From Exiguobacterium artemiae 255-15 (GTDB lineage: Bacteria > Bacillota > Bacilli > Exiguobacteriales > Exiguobacteriaceae): a stretch of 64,000 nucleotides of DNA. Positions 25,733 to 34,299 of this stretch are shown piece after piece (positions within the stretch are counted from its first letter, which is position 1; each line of letters starts with the position of its first letter). The stretch spans positions 2,816,001 to 2,880,000 of the forward strand of contig NC_010556.1 of NCBI RefSeq assembly GCF_000019905.1, written 5' to 3'. The notes under the pieces are model-generated. The model searched no databases. It had not been told where the DNA came from and worked only from the letters and a program-made list of their open reading frames with translations. The position numbers were made by a program, and so were the translations under genes.

Positions 25733-25753
25733 TTGTTATGATAGATATAACAA
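25733..25753. promoter_or_regulatory. LysR-type operator between bdhA and the LysR gene
   Basis: TTGTTAT-GATAGAT-ATAACAA is a perfect interrupted palindrome of the T-N11-A form. Its right arm overlaps a TTGTTA that could act as the bdhA -35. Confidence 0.65.
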
Positions 25754-25774
25754 AAACGAATAGGAGTGAATCAG

Positions 25775-26650
25775 ATGGATTTTCGCCAGTTGGAATATTT
25801 CACGGAAGTCGCCCGCTTCAAAAGCTTTACAAAGGCGGCGGATCACCTGCATGTCACTCAGCCGACCCTCAGTAAGATGGTCCGCCATTTAGAAGAAGAA
25901 TTGGATATCGAACTGTTTGATCGGAGTAAACGGCAAATCGTCTTAACGGATGCCGGGGAAACTTTACTTGTCGAAGGCGAAAAAATTCTGAATCAGCTTG
26001 CCGATCTGCCGTCTCATCTCTATGACGTCATGCACTTGACGAAAGGGACAATCCGGATTGGTGTTCCGCCTTTGATCGGTTCATTGTTTTTCCCGCGTCT
26101 GCTCCGTTTGTTCCGTGAACGGTATCCGATGGTGACAATCGAGATTACGGAAGCCGGCGGACACGCGCTTGAGAAGGCTGTCGTTGCCGGAGAAGTCGAT
26201 TTAATCGCGACTGTCTTTCCGGCCGATGAACATTTGACGGTCTATCCCTTCATTGAAGAGGAGCTGCATCTGTTTTTACCGGAGCAACATCCTCTCGCGG
26301 ATCAGCCGTCCATTGCCTTGGAAAATGTCGCCGAGATGCCGTTCGTTCTGTTTAATGAAACCTTTTCACTTCACGACGTCGTTTTACAGGCCTGTGAGAC
26401 AGCAGGGTTCCGCCCGGCCGTCGCCCATGTCAGTTCGCAGTGGGACTTCTTGTGCCTGCTCGTTGCGGAAGGAAATGCCGTGACTGTTCTTCCGCGGTCT
26501 TTGGCACAGCAAATGACGATCAAAGGTGTGAAAACCATTCCGCTCGATGTCCGTGTACCGTGGCAGATCGGTGTCGCTGTCCCGACCGGACGCTATCAGT
26601 CTTATGTGACACGTGAATGGATTCGCTTCATTCAAGAAAATCATTCTTAA
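25775..26650 (+). CDS. LysR-family transcriptional regulator
   Basis: 291 residues: N-terminal winged helix (MDFRQLEYFTEVARFKSFTKAADHLHVTQPTLSKMVRHLE) and a periplasmic-binding-like effector domain from about 90 on. GTG 25766 lies within the ribosome binding site; ATG 25775 is 7 nt past AGGAGTG. Divergent from bdhA, with the operator between. It is probably an activator of bdhA and repressor of itself; the effector is unknown. Confidence 0.93.
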   Translation: MDFRQLEYFTEVARFKSFTKAADHLHVTQPTLSKMVRHLEEELDIELFDRSKRQIVLTDAGETLLVEGEKILNQLADLPSHLYDVMHLTKGTIRIGVPPLIGSLFFPRLLRLFRERYPMVTIEITEAGGHALEKAVVAGEVDLIATVFPADEHLTVYPFIEEELHLFLPEQHPLADQPSIALENVAEMPFVLFNETFSLHDVVLQACETAGFRPAVAHVSSQWDFLCLLVAEGNAVTVLPRSLAQQMTIKGVKTIPLDVRVPWQIGVAVPTGRYQSYVTREWIRFIQENHS

Positions 26651-26746
26651 AATGAATGACACATATAAAAACCATGTATTTGTAGCATGAGTATTCTTCC
26701 TTTAAGATAAACCGTATCGTTCATAACAGAAAGGAAGTTATTCATC

Positions 26747-27160
26747 ATGGCTACACACTTAAACAACCGACACGAAGTAGGACTTAAAAAATTAAACGAA
26801 TTTACCGATACGAATTCTGCGCAATCAACACACGAAAAAATCGCCGAATCGTTAAAAGATATCGCTCCGGCAGTTGGTGAATGGATCACCGATTTTGCTT
26901 ACGGGGAAGTTTACAGCCGCAACGGGCTCGTCAATCGCGACCGCGCGATCGTCACGATCGCAACACTTGTCACCCAAGGAACTGAACCACAACTCGCGCT
27001 TCATATTAATACCGGATTAACGGCCGGATTAACAGGAAACGAAATCGTCGAAGCCATCATGCACCTTGTTCCTTATACCGGCTTCCCGCGTGTCCTTAAC
27101 GCACTCGAAGTCGCAAAAGTTGTTTTCTCTGAACGCGGCGTGACCGTCAACCCGGCTTAA
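26747..27160 (+). CDS. Carboxymuconolactone decarboxylase family protein
   Basis: 137 residues matching the gamma-carboxymuconolactone decarboxylase/AhpD-like helical fold: DIAPAVGEWITDFAYGEVYSR, LVNRDRAIVTIATLV and EIVEAIMHLVPYTGFPRVLNAL. The CxxC of AhpD peroxidases is absent, so it is not a thiol peroxidase partner. Aromatic-degradation genes are not nearby, so the name reflects fold only. AAGGAAG precedes ATG. It follows the LysR gene by 96 bp and might be under the same regulator. Confidence 0.85.
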   Translation: MATHLNNRHEVGLKKLNEFTDTNSAQSTHEKIAESLKDIAPAVGEWITDFAYGEVYSRNGLVNRDRAIVTIATLVTQGTEPQLALHINTGLTAGLTGNEIVEAIMHLVPYTGFPRVLNALEVAKVVFSERGVTVNPA

Positions 27161-27223
27161 TTAAAAACAGGATGAGCCGCATGAAACGCGGGGTATACTC
27201 TTAGTACAAGGGAGCGATGCCAC

Positions 27224-27817
27224 ATGCAGTATGCACTCATCACCGATCTGCACAGTTCATTATCCGATACACGTGCTGTGTTGACAGCTATTCAACGGAC
27301 GGCTCCGCAAGCAATTGTTTTTTCGCTCGGAGACGTCCACGAATGTCATATCGGAAAAAAACGGGCCAAGCGGTATACGTTTGAAGAAATCGAACAAGTC
27401 GTGACGCTTGATCCGGATTTTTTGAAGTTGCTGTTTTTTGAAACGTTGCTCGGAAATCAGGAAGAACGGTTGTTTTCATTGATTCCGACAGGCGTATCCC
27501 ATTATCTCGATCAGCTGCGCTCATCGGATCGGACAAAACAAACGGATTCTGCTTTGTTCATTCATGGTGATCAATTGAAATGGAGTTATGATTTGACGCC
27601 CGACACCTCTTCTTATCCGGACCGGCTCTTATTTTTCGGTCACAGTCATGTACGCGGATTGTTTAAAGAGGGCAAACGATTAACCGTTCATCATGATATT
27701 CCGATTTCGATCAAACGCGGCCGTTACGCCATCAACGTCGGACCGGTTCTGGTCGAACGGGAATGGTTGCTGTACGATACGACGACCGAAACCATCACGT
27801 TTTATCGAGCCAAATGA
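27224..27817 (+). CDS. Metallophosphoesterase
   Basis: 197 residues of calcineurin-like fold. Motifs: ITDLHSS (Asp8, His10), LGDVHE, LGNQEE (Gln in place of the His of GNHD/E), FIHGDQ and FGHSHVRG. The GNH-to-GNQ change loses the usual proton donor, so activity may be altered. Substrate unknown. AAGGGAG is ~9 nt before ATG. Confidence 0.85.
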   Translation: MQYALITDLHSSLSDTRAVLTAIQRTAPQAIVFSLGDVHECHIGKKRAKRYTFEEIEQVVTLDPDFLKLLFFETLLGNQEERLFSLIPTGVSHYLDQLRSSDRTKQTDSALFIHGDQLKWSYDLTPDTSSYPDRLLFFGHSHVRGLFKEGKRLTVHHDIPISIKRGRYAINVGPVLVEREWLLYDTTTETITFYRAK

Positions 27818-27830
27818 CTGCCTGACATGA

Positions 27831-27875
27831 AAAATCCCCCGTTCCTTCACAATTCGTGAAGGAACGGGGGATTTT
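27831..27875. terminator. Shared bidirectional terminator
   Basis: AAAATCCCCCGTTCCTTCAC and its perfect complement form a 20-bp stem with loop AATTC. Confidence 0.95.
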
Positions 27876-27888
27876 GAGTTATCCGCTG

Positions 27889-28494
27889 TTACAGATAACG
27901 GACAAGAGAAGCACGAACTAAATCCACTTGTGTGAACTCTGTCTTATCGGCAAACTGATTGACGACGTGACGGACTTCACCTTGACGACGGACGAAGCTT
28001 GTCGGAACCGGTGTTTTACGGACCAATTGTTCGTATAACGTCGTCAACTGATGATCATCGATGACCGTCGTCATCTGATCAAGGAATAACAGGACATGGA
28101 GACGGTTCAAATAGTCCCACGGCTTGTCTTCCGAACGAAATTCATTGCGGGCCAACCATTTCTTCAAACCGATCGCATCAATCTGGTTCAACGTCTCTTT
28201 TGTACGGGGTGCTTTCCATAACGCCAGCAACTCACCGAGTTTTTTGCGTGTCTGCTTTTTCGTCATGAAGAACTCAAAGTTGGTTTTCGTATCGAGTGCG
28301 TCACCGCTGATTGGAGCAATTTGATCAGCTCCTGGTGCTGTCACGAAATCGAATACGAAATCAACTGATTCGCCCGGAAGCCATGCAGCGACTTTTCCGT
28401 GAAAGTCAGCAATAAAAGCGATCGATGCAGCTGAGTCTTCCTGGTTCATTTGTGTAGATGCGTGCTGTAACCGTTCCATTGTCTCTTTGTTCAT
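27889..28494 (-). CDS. Hypothetical cytoplasmic protein
   Basis: 201 residues with no signal peptide or membrane segment. The N-terminal half has mixed strands (SIAFIADFHGKVAAWLPGES, VDFVFDFVTAPG); the C-terminal half is helical and basic (KKQTRKKLGELLALWK, LYEQLVRKTPVPTSFVRRQGEV). No family is recognised. GGGG is 8 nt before ATG. It ends at the terminator shared with the phosphoesterase gene and lies just downstream of argS, reading the same way away from it, so it is not in the argS operon. Confidence 0.7.
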   Translation of the reverse strand: MNKETMERLQHASTQMNQEDSAASIAFIADFHGKVAAWLPGESVDFVFDFVTAPGADQIAPISGDALDTKTNFEFFMTKKQTRKKLGELLALWKAPRTKETLNQIDAIGLKKWLARNEFRSEDKPWDYLNRLHVLLFLDQMTTVIDDHQLTTLYEQLVRKTPVPTSFVRRQGEVRHVVNQFADKTEFTQVDLVRASLVRYL

Positions 28495-28524
28495 ATGATA
28501 ACCCCATCTTTAATCTGATTTATT

Positions 28525-30207
28525 TTACATTTCTTCCGGAGCGCCGACGCCAAGCAGGCGTAATCCTTCCGTCAATACAATCGTAACCGATTTTACGAGT
28601 GCGAGGCGAGATTGTTTTTCCGCATCGTCTTCGAGGACACGAACTTGTCCGTAGTATTTATTGAAGCTTTGAGCCAAATCAAGGACATAACGGCTGATGA
28701 TCGACGGTTCGCGGCGTGTAAACGCCCGGTCAATGACAGCCGAGAACTGGTTCAGCATCGATACGACACCCCATGAATAATCATCCGCACTTCCGTTGAA
28801 CGCTGATCCGTCATAAGCACCTTTACGAAGCAGTGAATTTGCCCGTGCATTCGTATATTGGACGTATGGACCGGTTTCTCCTTCAAATTTCAACATCTGC
28901 TCGAGATCAAACTCAATGTTGTTCATGCGTTCATTTTTTAAATCATGGAAAATGACGGCGCCGACACCGACTTCGCGTGCTGTCTGTTCTGCATTGGCAA
29001 GGTTCGGATTTTTTTCAGCGATGTTTTGTTTGGCAACGTTAATTGCATCTTGAAGCACTTCTTCAAGCAGAACAATCCGTCCTTTACGTGTCGACATCTT
29101 TTTCCCGTCTTTCATGATTAAACCAAACGGAACATGGTGCATGCCGTCAACATTTTCAAATCCGAGTTTCTTCAGGACAGCAAACAGTTGTTTGAAGTGA
29201 AGGGCTTGTTCGCCGCCGACAACATAAAACGCCTGTTCGAAGCCGTAAGTCTCAAGACGATACACGGCAGCCGCCAAATCACGTGTCGCATACAGTGTCG
29301 CACCGTCTTTTTTCTTGATCAAGGCAGGAGGCATGCCTTCTGCTTCAAGGTCGACGACCATTGCGCCTTCCGACTCGACGAGCAAATCTTTTTCTTCCAA
29401 TAAGTCGATGACGTGTTGCATCTTATCATTATAGAAGGCTTCTCCGTTTAAGCTGTCAAAGCTGACACCAAGCATTTCATATACACGGCTGAACTCGACG
29501 AGTGAGACTTCACGGAACCATGTCCAAAGTGCTGTCGCCTGTTCGTCCCCCTGCTCGAGTTTTTTAAACCAAGCCCGACCTTCGTCTTCTAAGCCTGGGT
29601 TTTCTTCCGCTTCTTCGTGGAAACGAACGTACAGTTTCAGCAATTCTTTGATCGGCTCAGAGCGGACATCTTCTTCTTTCCCCCACATATTGTAGGCAAC
29701 CATCAATTTACCGAACTGAGTTCCCCAGTCTCCTAAATGGTTGATGCCGACGACCTCATATCCTTTTTTTCGTGAAATCTGGTTCAATGCATTTCCGATG
29801 ACCGTCGAACGCAAATGTCCCATCGAGAATGGTTTTGCGATGTTCGGAGATGAGAAATCCGTGACGATCGTTTTTCCGTTCAGCTCGCTTGATCCGTATG
29901 CCTGTTGTTCTTCTAAGACACGTTTAATAATTTCACGCGAAACCACTTCCCGGTTCAGAAAGACGTTTACATACGGTCCGGCTGCCTGGACGTTTGAAAA
30001 CAGCGGGTTATCGATTTTTTCAGCCAGTTCCGTCGCAATCATCATTGGAGCTTTGCGGAAGGCTTTTGCGAGTTGGAAACATGGGAAAGCCAGGTCTCCG
30101 TGATCCTCGTGCTTCGGCTGTTCGATCAGTTGTTCAATCTCTTCTTGTGACAGGGCGTCACCGATCACATCGTGTAATACTTGGGCATACTGTTGCTTGT
30201 AACTCAT
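28525..30207 (-). CDS. argS: Arginyl-tRNA synthetase
   Basis: 560 residues, normal for ArgS. Arg_tRNA_synt_N domain first, then class I signature FSSPNIAKPFSMGHLRST (HIGH-type), the KMSTRKGRI loop (KMSKS-type) and a DALR anticodon-binding domain from about 440. It charges tRNA-Arg. The frame reaches back to 30225, but ATG 30207 has a GGAGG site 8 nt upstream. An arginine T-box precedes it. Confidence 0.97.
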   Translation of the reverse strand: MSYKQQYAQVLHDVIGDALSQEEIEQLIEQPKHEDHGDLAFPCFQLAKAFRKAPMMIATELAEKIDNPLFSNVQAAGPYVNVFLNREVVSREIIKRVLEEQQAYGSSELNGKTIVTDFSSPNIAKPFSMGHLRSTVIGNALNQISRKKGYEVVGINHLGDWGTQFGKLMVAYNMWGKEEDVRSEPIKELLKLYVRFHEEAEENPGLEDEGRAWFKKLEQGDEQATALWTWFREVSLVEFSRVYEMLGVSFDSLNGEAFYNDKMQHVIDLLEEKDLLVESEGAMVVDLEAEGMPPALIKKKDGATLYATRDLAAAVYRLETYGFEQAFYVVGGEQALHFKQLFAVLKKLGFENVDGMHHVPFGLIMKDGKKMSTRKGRIVLLEEVLQDAINVAKQNIAEKNPNLANAEQTAREVGVGAVIFHDLKNERMNNIEFDLEQMLKFEGETGPYVQYTNARANSLLRKGAYDGSAFNGSADDYSWGVVSMLNQFSAVIDRAFTRREPSIISRYVLDLAQSFNKYYGQVRVLEDDAEKQSRLALVKSVTIVLTEGLRLLGVGAPEEM

Positions 30208-30235
30208 TTTATTTCCTCCAAACAATTATTTTTTC

Positions 30236-30492
30236 CAATAAAAAACGCCCTTTGCGCAACACGCAAAGAGACGGAAAGACCGCGGTACCACTCTTCTTGG
30301 TGTCGACGGTACGACACCCACTTTAACGGGGATAACGGGGTTCCCCCGGCTAGGCCTGATCACATGGATTCGGATAGCATCTCGGAAGTGCGTTTCACGA
30401 TGGTCTAATCTGTTCAGGCTTCCACCATTCCCTGATTCGCTGGTCGATTACATCCTATCGTTACTTTCTTCGTCATCGATTGTCTGATATCT
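30236..30492 (-). ncRNA. T-box leader of argS (arginine specific)
   Basis: The minus strand carries the T-box core AGTGGTACCGCGG (around 30280-30292) followed by a terminator stem CTTTGCG/CGCAAAG and GGCGTTTTTT. Upstream is stem I with GAAAGTAAC and AGGGAATGG-type bulges. In the likely specifier loop (GTGAAACGCACTTCC) the codon is CGC (30390-30392), an arginine codon followed by a purine. Uncharged tRNA-Arg would favour antitermination. Confidence 0.93.
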
Positions 30493-30497
30493 TTCAC

Positions 30498-30526
30498 ATT
30501 ATACGCAATTCACCCCATTCTCTCAA
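30498..30526 (-). promoter_or_regulatory. argS promoter
   Basis: -35 TTGAGA (30521-30526) and -10 TATAAT (30498-30503), 17-bp spacer, directly upstream of the T-box. Confidence 0.85.
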
Positions 30527-30610
30527 CCTTATTTTTTTGTAAATCCCTTATCATAATTTCCACAAAACGGGTATAAGTAGGGAAGGACTGTTAAAGGAGG
30601 GGGACGCACC

Positions 30611-32287
30611 ATGGTCTACTATCAAAAAGTGGCACGAAACAGTTGGCTCGTCTTGTGTCTCGTCGCCAGCCTGCTTACCTTCACTTTACTTACACATCCG
30701 ACACTCATTGACTTCCCACTCTCACTTGGCAATGCCGCCTACCTTCTCGCACTCATCATCCTGTTTCAGTTCGACAACATCCGGCGGGGAGGCATTTATT
30801 ATACGTTTCAGGAAGGAATCATCTTATTCATCTTCCTTAACTACGGATTAGGGCCGTCCATCTTTCTCAGTCAGATTGGTATCATCATTTTTCAATATTT
30901 TTCTCACAAAAAAGAAATTCGCCGTCAACGCTTTTTATACTTGTATCCAATCAACGTTCTGTTTGATTTGGTTTATCTCGCCTGTCCATCCCTTGTCTAT
31001 TTAGCACTCGGTGGACCAATTGGGACCGGTTTTACTTACTCGAAAGCGCTCCTTCCGCTTCTCGGATATTTAACGACCGTGATGCTCGTTTCCTATCTCC
31101 AGTGCCGGTTCGTCAACCGGATCCTCTACTTAAAATATGATTGGGTCCGCCTTGTCCGCCTGCAGACGCTGGTCTACGGTATCAGCATCTTATGTGCCCT
31201 GCTCGGAATCTGGTTTTACGATGAGAATCCGCTCATCGCCGCATCTGTCTCGACACTGATTTTATTTTTATTCAAACGTTTGCTCCAACAACGCGTGGAG
31301 ACGATTGAAGCGAATGAGAAAGCCAAACGGTTTGATGACGCAAAAGAACACCTGCTGATTTCCCGGTTTGAAAAAGAAACGATTGATTCCTTATTATGCG
31401 ACTTGCCACATCTGATTGATTTCTCAGAAGGATGGATATCGATTCAGCAACAGCGTAAGCAAACGATCTACAACATACGAACGAAGACAATCATTGACGT
31501 GTTGCCTCTATTCCATTCCCTGTCGGCCGAACAGTTACACACCCCAATCATCCACGGTCTCCGATGCGATTGGGGCTCGGATATTCAAATCGATTTACCC
31601 GTTGACCGTCATTCGATGATTGCCATTCCGTCGATTACGAACGAAGATGTCGATGTATCGATCGTTCTGTTCCATCAAATTGCCGATGCCTATGATGCGA
31701 CAAGTGCAGACGAGCTTTCGCGTTTGTTACGCATTTTTTGCCGGGTGGTGCACCGTTCACGGGAAACGTATCAACTGTACGCCGAAAGCCGGACGGATGC
31801 CTTGACGGAACTCGCCAACAGCCGTGCTTTTTACGAGGAAGGGGCGCAACAGTTTGCTTCCGACCGTTATCCGTTGTCGATTGTTTTATTTGATATCGAC
31901 CACTTTAAGTATGTCAACGATACGTACGGGCATAAGGTCGGTGACCTCGTCCTGCGTGAACTCGGTCGCAGAATCCGGTCCATCCAGCAGAAAAAGCACA
32001 ATGTCTTCGCAGCACGGTACGGCGGGGAGGAATTTGTCCTGTTACTTCATCAGTCTCCACAGAATCAGGCTATCGATGTCGCAGAAGAGGTCCGGCATGC
32101 TGTACTCGATCGACCGTTCGTCGTCGACGGACATCGTTTATCCATCACCATCAGCCTCGGCGTCGATACCGTCGAATATCAGTCGGAACGATCGTTTGAA
32201 GAATCGCTTCGTCAAGCGGATCATGCCCTTTATGTCGGAGGCAAACACAACGGTCGCAATTGTACTGCTCATTACGCTAATCTTTGA
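30611..32287 (+). CDS. Membrane-bound diguanylate cyclase (GGDEF)
   Basis: 558 residues. About seven membrane segments (to ~215), a linker with coiled-coil and GAF-like features, and a C-terminal GGDEF domain with the active-site loop RYGGEEFVLL, FDIDHFKYVNDTYGH and SLGVDTV. It makes cyclic di-GMP from two GTP. The RxxD product-inhibition site expected just before the GGEEF loop is not seen (KKHN there). AAAGGAGGGGG precedes ATG. The 5' sensory signal is unknown; yajQ in this window is a possible cyclic di-GMP-binding relative. Confidence 0.9.
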   Translation: MVYYQKVARNSWLVLCLVASLLTFTLLTHPTLIDFPLSLGNAAYLLALIILFQFDNIRRGGIYYTFQEGIILFIFLNYGLGPSIFLSQIGIIIFQYFSHKKEIRRQRFLYLYPINVLFDLVYLACPSLVYLALGGPIGTGFTYSKALLPLLGYLTTVMLVSYLQCRFVNRILYLKYDWVRLVRLQTLVYGISILCALLGIWFYDENPLIAASVSTLILFLFKRLLQQRVETIEANEKAKRFDDAKEHLLISRFEKETIDSLLCDLPHLIDFSEGWISIQQQRKQTIYNIRTKTIIDVLPLFHSLSAEQLHTPIIHGLRCDWGSDIQIDLPVDRHSMIAIPSITNEDVDVSIVLFHQIADAYDATSADELSRLLRIFCRVVHRSRETYQLYAESRTDALTELANSRAFYEEGAQQFASDRYPLSIVLFDIDHFKYVNDTYGHKVGDLVLRELGRRIRSIQQKKHNVFAARYGGEEFVLLLHQSPQNQAIDVAEEVRHAVLDRPFVVDGHRLSITISLGVDTVEYQSERSFEESLRQADHALYVGGKHNGRNCTAHYANL

Positions 32288-32302
32288 AAGGTCGTGACTA
32301 TC

Positions 32303-33082
32303 TTGTCGATTACTGAAATTGAACGATTGGTTCCTACACTTGAAATGCCCCGAACGATCCGAATTTATCGTCCGACTGAACTCCCGGCCGATGAAGCACT
32401 CCCGGTCATCTATATGCACGATGGACAAAATGTATTCAGCGGTGAAACCGCCTCTTTCGGAAAAGGCTGGGAAGTCCATCATGCTTTACACACCGTTCAG
32501 TTACACGCGATGATCGTCGCCATCGACAGTCCGGATGACGGGATGGACCGTTACGATGAATATGCCCCCTGGACAGATGAAGCCCTTTTGATGCGCACTG
32601 CATATCCGTCTCATCGCAAGACGATCGGCGGTAACGGAAAACAATACATGCACTGGATTGTTCATGAATTAAAACCGTATATCGATGCGCAGTATGCGAC
32701 GATTCCGACGGATACGACCATGATCGGCAGTTCCATGGGAGGTGTCATTTCACTGTACGGCCTATTTGCTTATCCGGAAGTCTTCACACGTGTGGCTGCT
32801 TTATCGACGGCCGGTTGGGCGAATTTTTCTTCTTTACTGGAATTCATCGAGCGCAGTCCGGGTTTATCAGAGGACCATCGTTGTTACATGGACGTCGGTA
32901 CGAAGGAAGTCAGCGGACCGATGACAGAAAATGACTATCTGCATACGAACGAGGTTTTGGCGAAAGCGGTGCAGAAAAAAGTTCAACAAGCGGCTTATGA
33001 AATCATTCCGGGTGCCGTCCATCATGAAACCGAATGGGCAAAACGGATGCCGGATATTCTCCGCTTCTTATTTTCATCCTAA
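32303..33082 (+). CDS. Alpha/beta-hydrolase, esterase D/Fes-like
   Basis: 259 residues from TTG 32303. MHDGQNVFSG (oxyanion and substrate loop), GSSMGGVISLYG with the nucleophilic Ser, and a late VHHETEW catalytic His fit the esterase D/putative esterase family; DE loops near 80-90 are typical. GTG 32294 lies only 2 nt past GAAAGG; TTG 32303, 11 nt away, is more likely, though this is not certain. It follows the GGDEF gene by ~15 bp and may be co-transcribed. Confidence 0.82.
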   Translation: MSITEIERLVPTLEMPRTIRIYRPTELPADEALPVIYMHDGQNVFSGETASFGKGWEVHHALHTVQLHAMIVAIDSPDDGMDRYDEYAPWTDEALLMRTAYPSHRKTIGGNGKQYMHWIVHELKPYIDAQYATIPTDTTMIGSSMGGVISLYGLFAYPEVFTRVAALSTAGWANFSSLLEFIERSPGLSEDHRCYMDVGTKEVSGPMTENDYLHTNEVLAKAVQKKVQQAAYEIIPGAVHHETEWAKRMPDILRFLFSS

Positions 33083-33084
33083 AA

Positions 33085-33130
33085 AAACAGGCTGACAAAA
33101 TCCAGAATCCGGATTTTGTCAGCCTGTTTT
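33085..33130. terminator. Shared bidirectional terminator
   Basis: AAAACAGGCTGACAAAATCC and its complement form a near-perfect stem with short loop AGAATCC. Confidence 0.95.
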
Positions 33131-33142
33131 ATTTATACGCCG

Positions 33143-34060
33143 TCACTTTACCAATTCTTCCATCTGCTCTTTGACATAACGGTTGCGCGGGTGTTCCCGG
33201 CATTCGTCTGAACAAGAACGCATGACTTTCGGTTCACACTCTTCACAGCAGAAGTGTTGACGATTACATTCCGGATTTGCACAATTCACGTAACGTGTTT
33301 CGTCTTTCCCACAGTAATAGCATGTTGAGACAACGGTTGGATTCACTTCGTTGACCGGTACTTGGATGCGTTCGTCGAACACATACAATTCCCCTTCCCA
33401 GTCTTCTCCGCGTGTCGCTTCATCTTTCCCGTACATGACGACGCCGCCTTTAAGGTGGAAGATGTCGTCACTGTTTTGACGTTTACGGAAATACGCTGTG
33501 AATTTTTCACAACGAACACCACCCGTGCAGTACGTCAGGACTTTTTTTCCTTCAAACAAGTGTTCATTTTCATCGAGCCATTGCGGAAACTCACGTGACG
33601 CATCGACATCGACCTTGACGGCATTTTTAAAATGACCGAGATCGTATTCGTAGTTGTTCCGAACATCGAGAATGACGACATCTTCATTTTGCATCATGTT
33701 TTTCCATTCGGCCGGTTCAAGATACGCGGCATGTTCTTCCGGGACGTTGAACTCGTCTTCAAAACGCCATGTGACCAGTTCGCTTTTATAACGAACGAAG
33801 ATTTTTTTGAAGGCATGTTCGTCGACCTCATCGATTTTAAATTCGATATCATTAAACCGTGGGTCGGCAAGCAGGTCTTGCATGTATTGATCGGTTTGTT
33901 CGACTGTTCCGGATAAAGTACCGTTGATTCCTTCCGGAGCAATCAAGATTCTTCCTTTGATGCCGAGCTCTTTGCAATAAGCAAGGTGCTCTTTTGTTAA
34001 TTGTTCCGCATTGTCAATCGGAACATACTTATAAAATAATAGTACCCGATAAGGTTTCAT
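33143..34060 (-). CDS. trhO: tRNA uridine(34) hydroxylase (rhodanese domain)
   Basis: 305 residues. KGRILIAPEGINGTLSGT at the N-terminus and a rhodanese domain with the active-site Cys in TYCTGGVRCEKFTAYF identify the YceA/YbfQ/TrhO family, which makes 5-hydroxyuridine at wobble position 34 of tRNA. A Cys-rich C-terminal zinc-binding segment (CYYCGK, CANPECNRQHFCCEEC) is present. MKPYRVLL (ATG 34060) matches the family start; ATG 34069 is possible. A structured leader precedes it. Confidence 0.93.
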   Translation of the reverse strand: MKPYRVLLFYKYVPIDNAEQLTKEHLAYCKELGIKGRILIAPEGINGTLSGTVEQTDQYMQDLLADPRFNDIEFKIDEVDEHAFKKIFVRYKSELVTWRFEDEFNVPEEHAAYLEPAEWKNMMQNEDVVILDVRNNYEYDLGHFKNAVKVDVDASREFPQWLDENEHLFEGKKVLTYCTGGVRCEKFTAYFRKRQNSDDIFHLKGGVVMYGKDEATRGEDWEGELYVFDERIQVPVNEVNPTVVSTCYYCGKDETRYVNCANPECNRQHFCCEECEPKVMRSCSDECREHPRNRYVKEQMEELVK

Positions 34061-34083
34061 AATCCTCATTGGCCCCCATGTCA

Positions 34084-34156
34084 GTTTTTTGCAGTAAAAC
34101 GAACGTTGGCGAACGAAGCGTCATAGCTATAAGCTAGCTGGGAACGCCTGCAAAAC
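34084..34156 (-). promoter_or_regulatory. Stem-enclosed 5' leader of trhO
   Basis: On the minus-strand RNA GTTTTGCAG (34148-34156) can pair with CTGCAAAAAAC (34084-34094), enclosing about 53 nt that hold AGCTA/TAGCT and GCGT/ACGC pairings. Its place between promoter and start codon suggests a cis-acting RNA, class unknown. Confidence 0.4.
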
Positions 34157-34170
34157 GCACCCATTTAAGT

Positions 34171-34199
34171 ATAATACCAACTTCATTTGAAATGCACAA
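34171..34199 (-). promoter_or_regulatory. trhO promoter
   Basis: -35 TTGTGC (34194-34199) and -10 TATTAT (34171-34176) with a 17-bp spacer. Confidence 0.65.
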
Positions 34200-34299
34200 T
34201 TACTAGTTTCAGAAGAAGCTCCGGACAAACTTTCTCCCTTTCTGGCGGGGAAAGAGTTAAAATAGAAATTAGCAGTTTATATTGTAAGGAGGATTCCGA

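Larger units (their letters stand above)
30208..30610. other. Divergent region between argS and the GGDEF gene
   Basis: 403 bp. Apart from the argS T-box leader and promoter, about 80 bp before 30611 should hold the GGDEF gene promoter; an ACGGGTATAAG lies at ~30568 but no -35 is convincing. No small gene was found. Confidence 0.6.
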
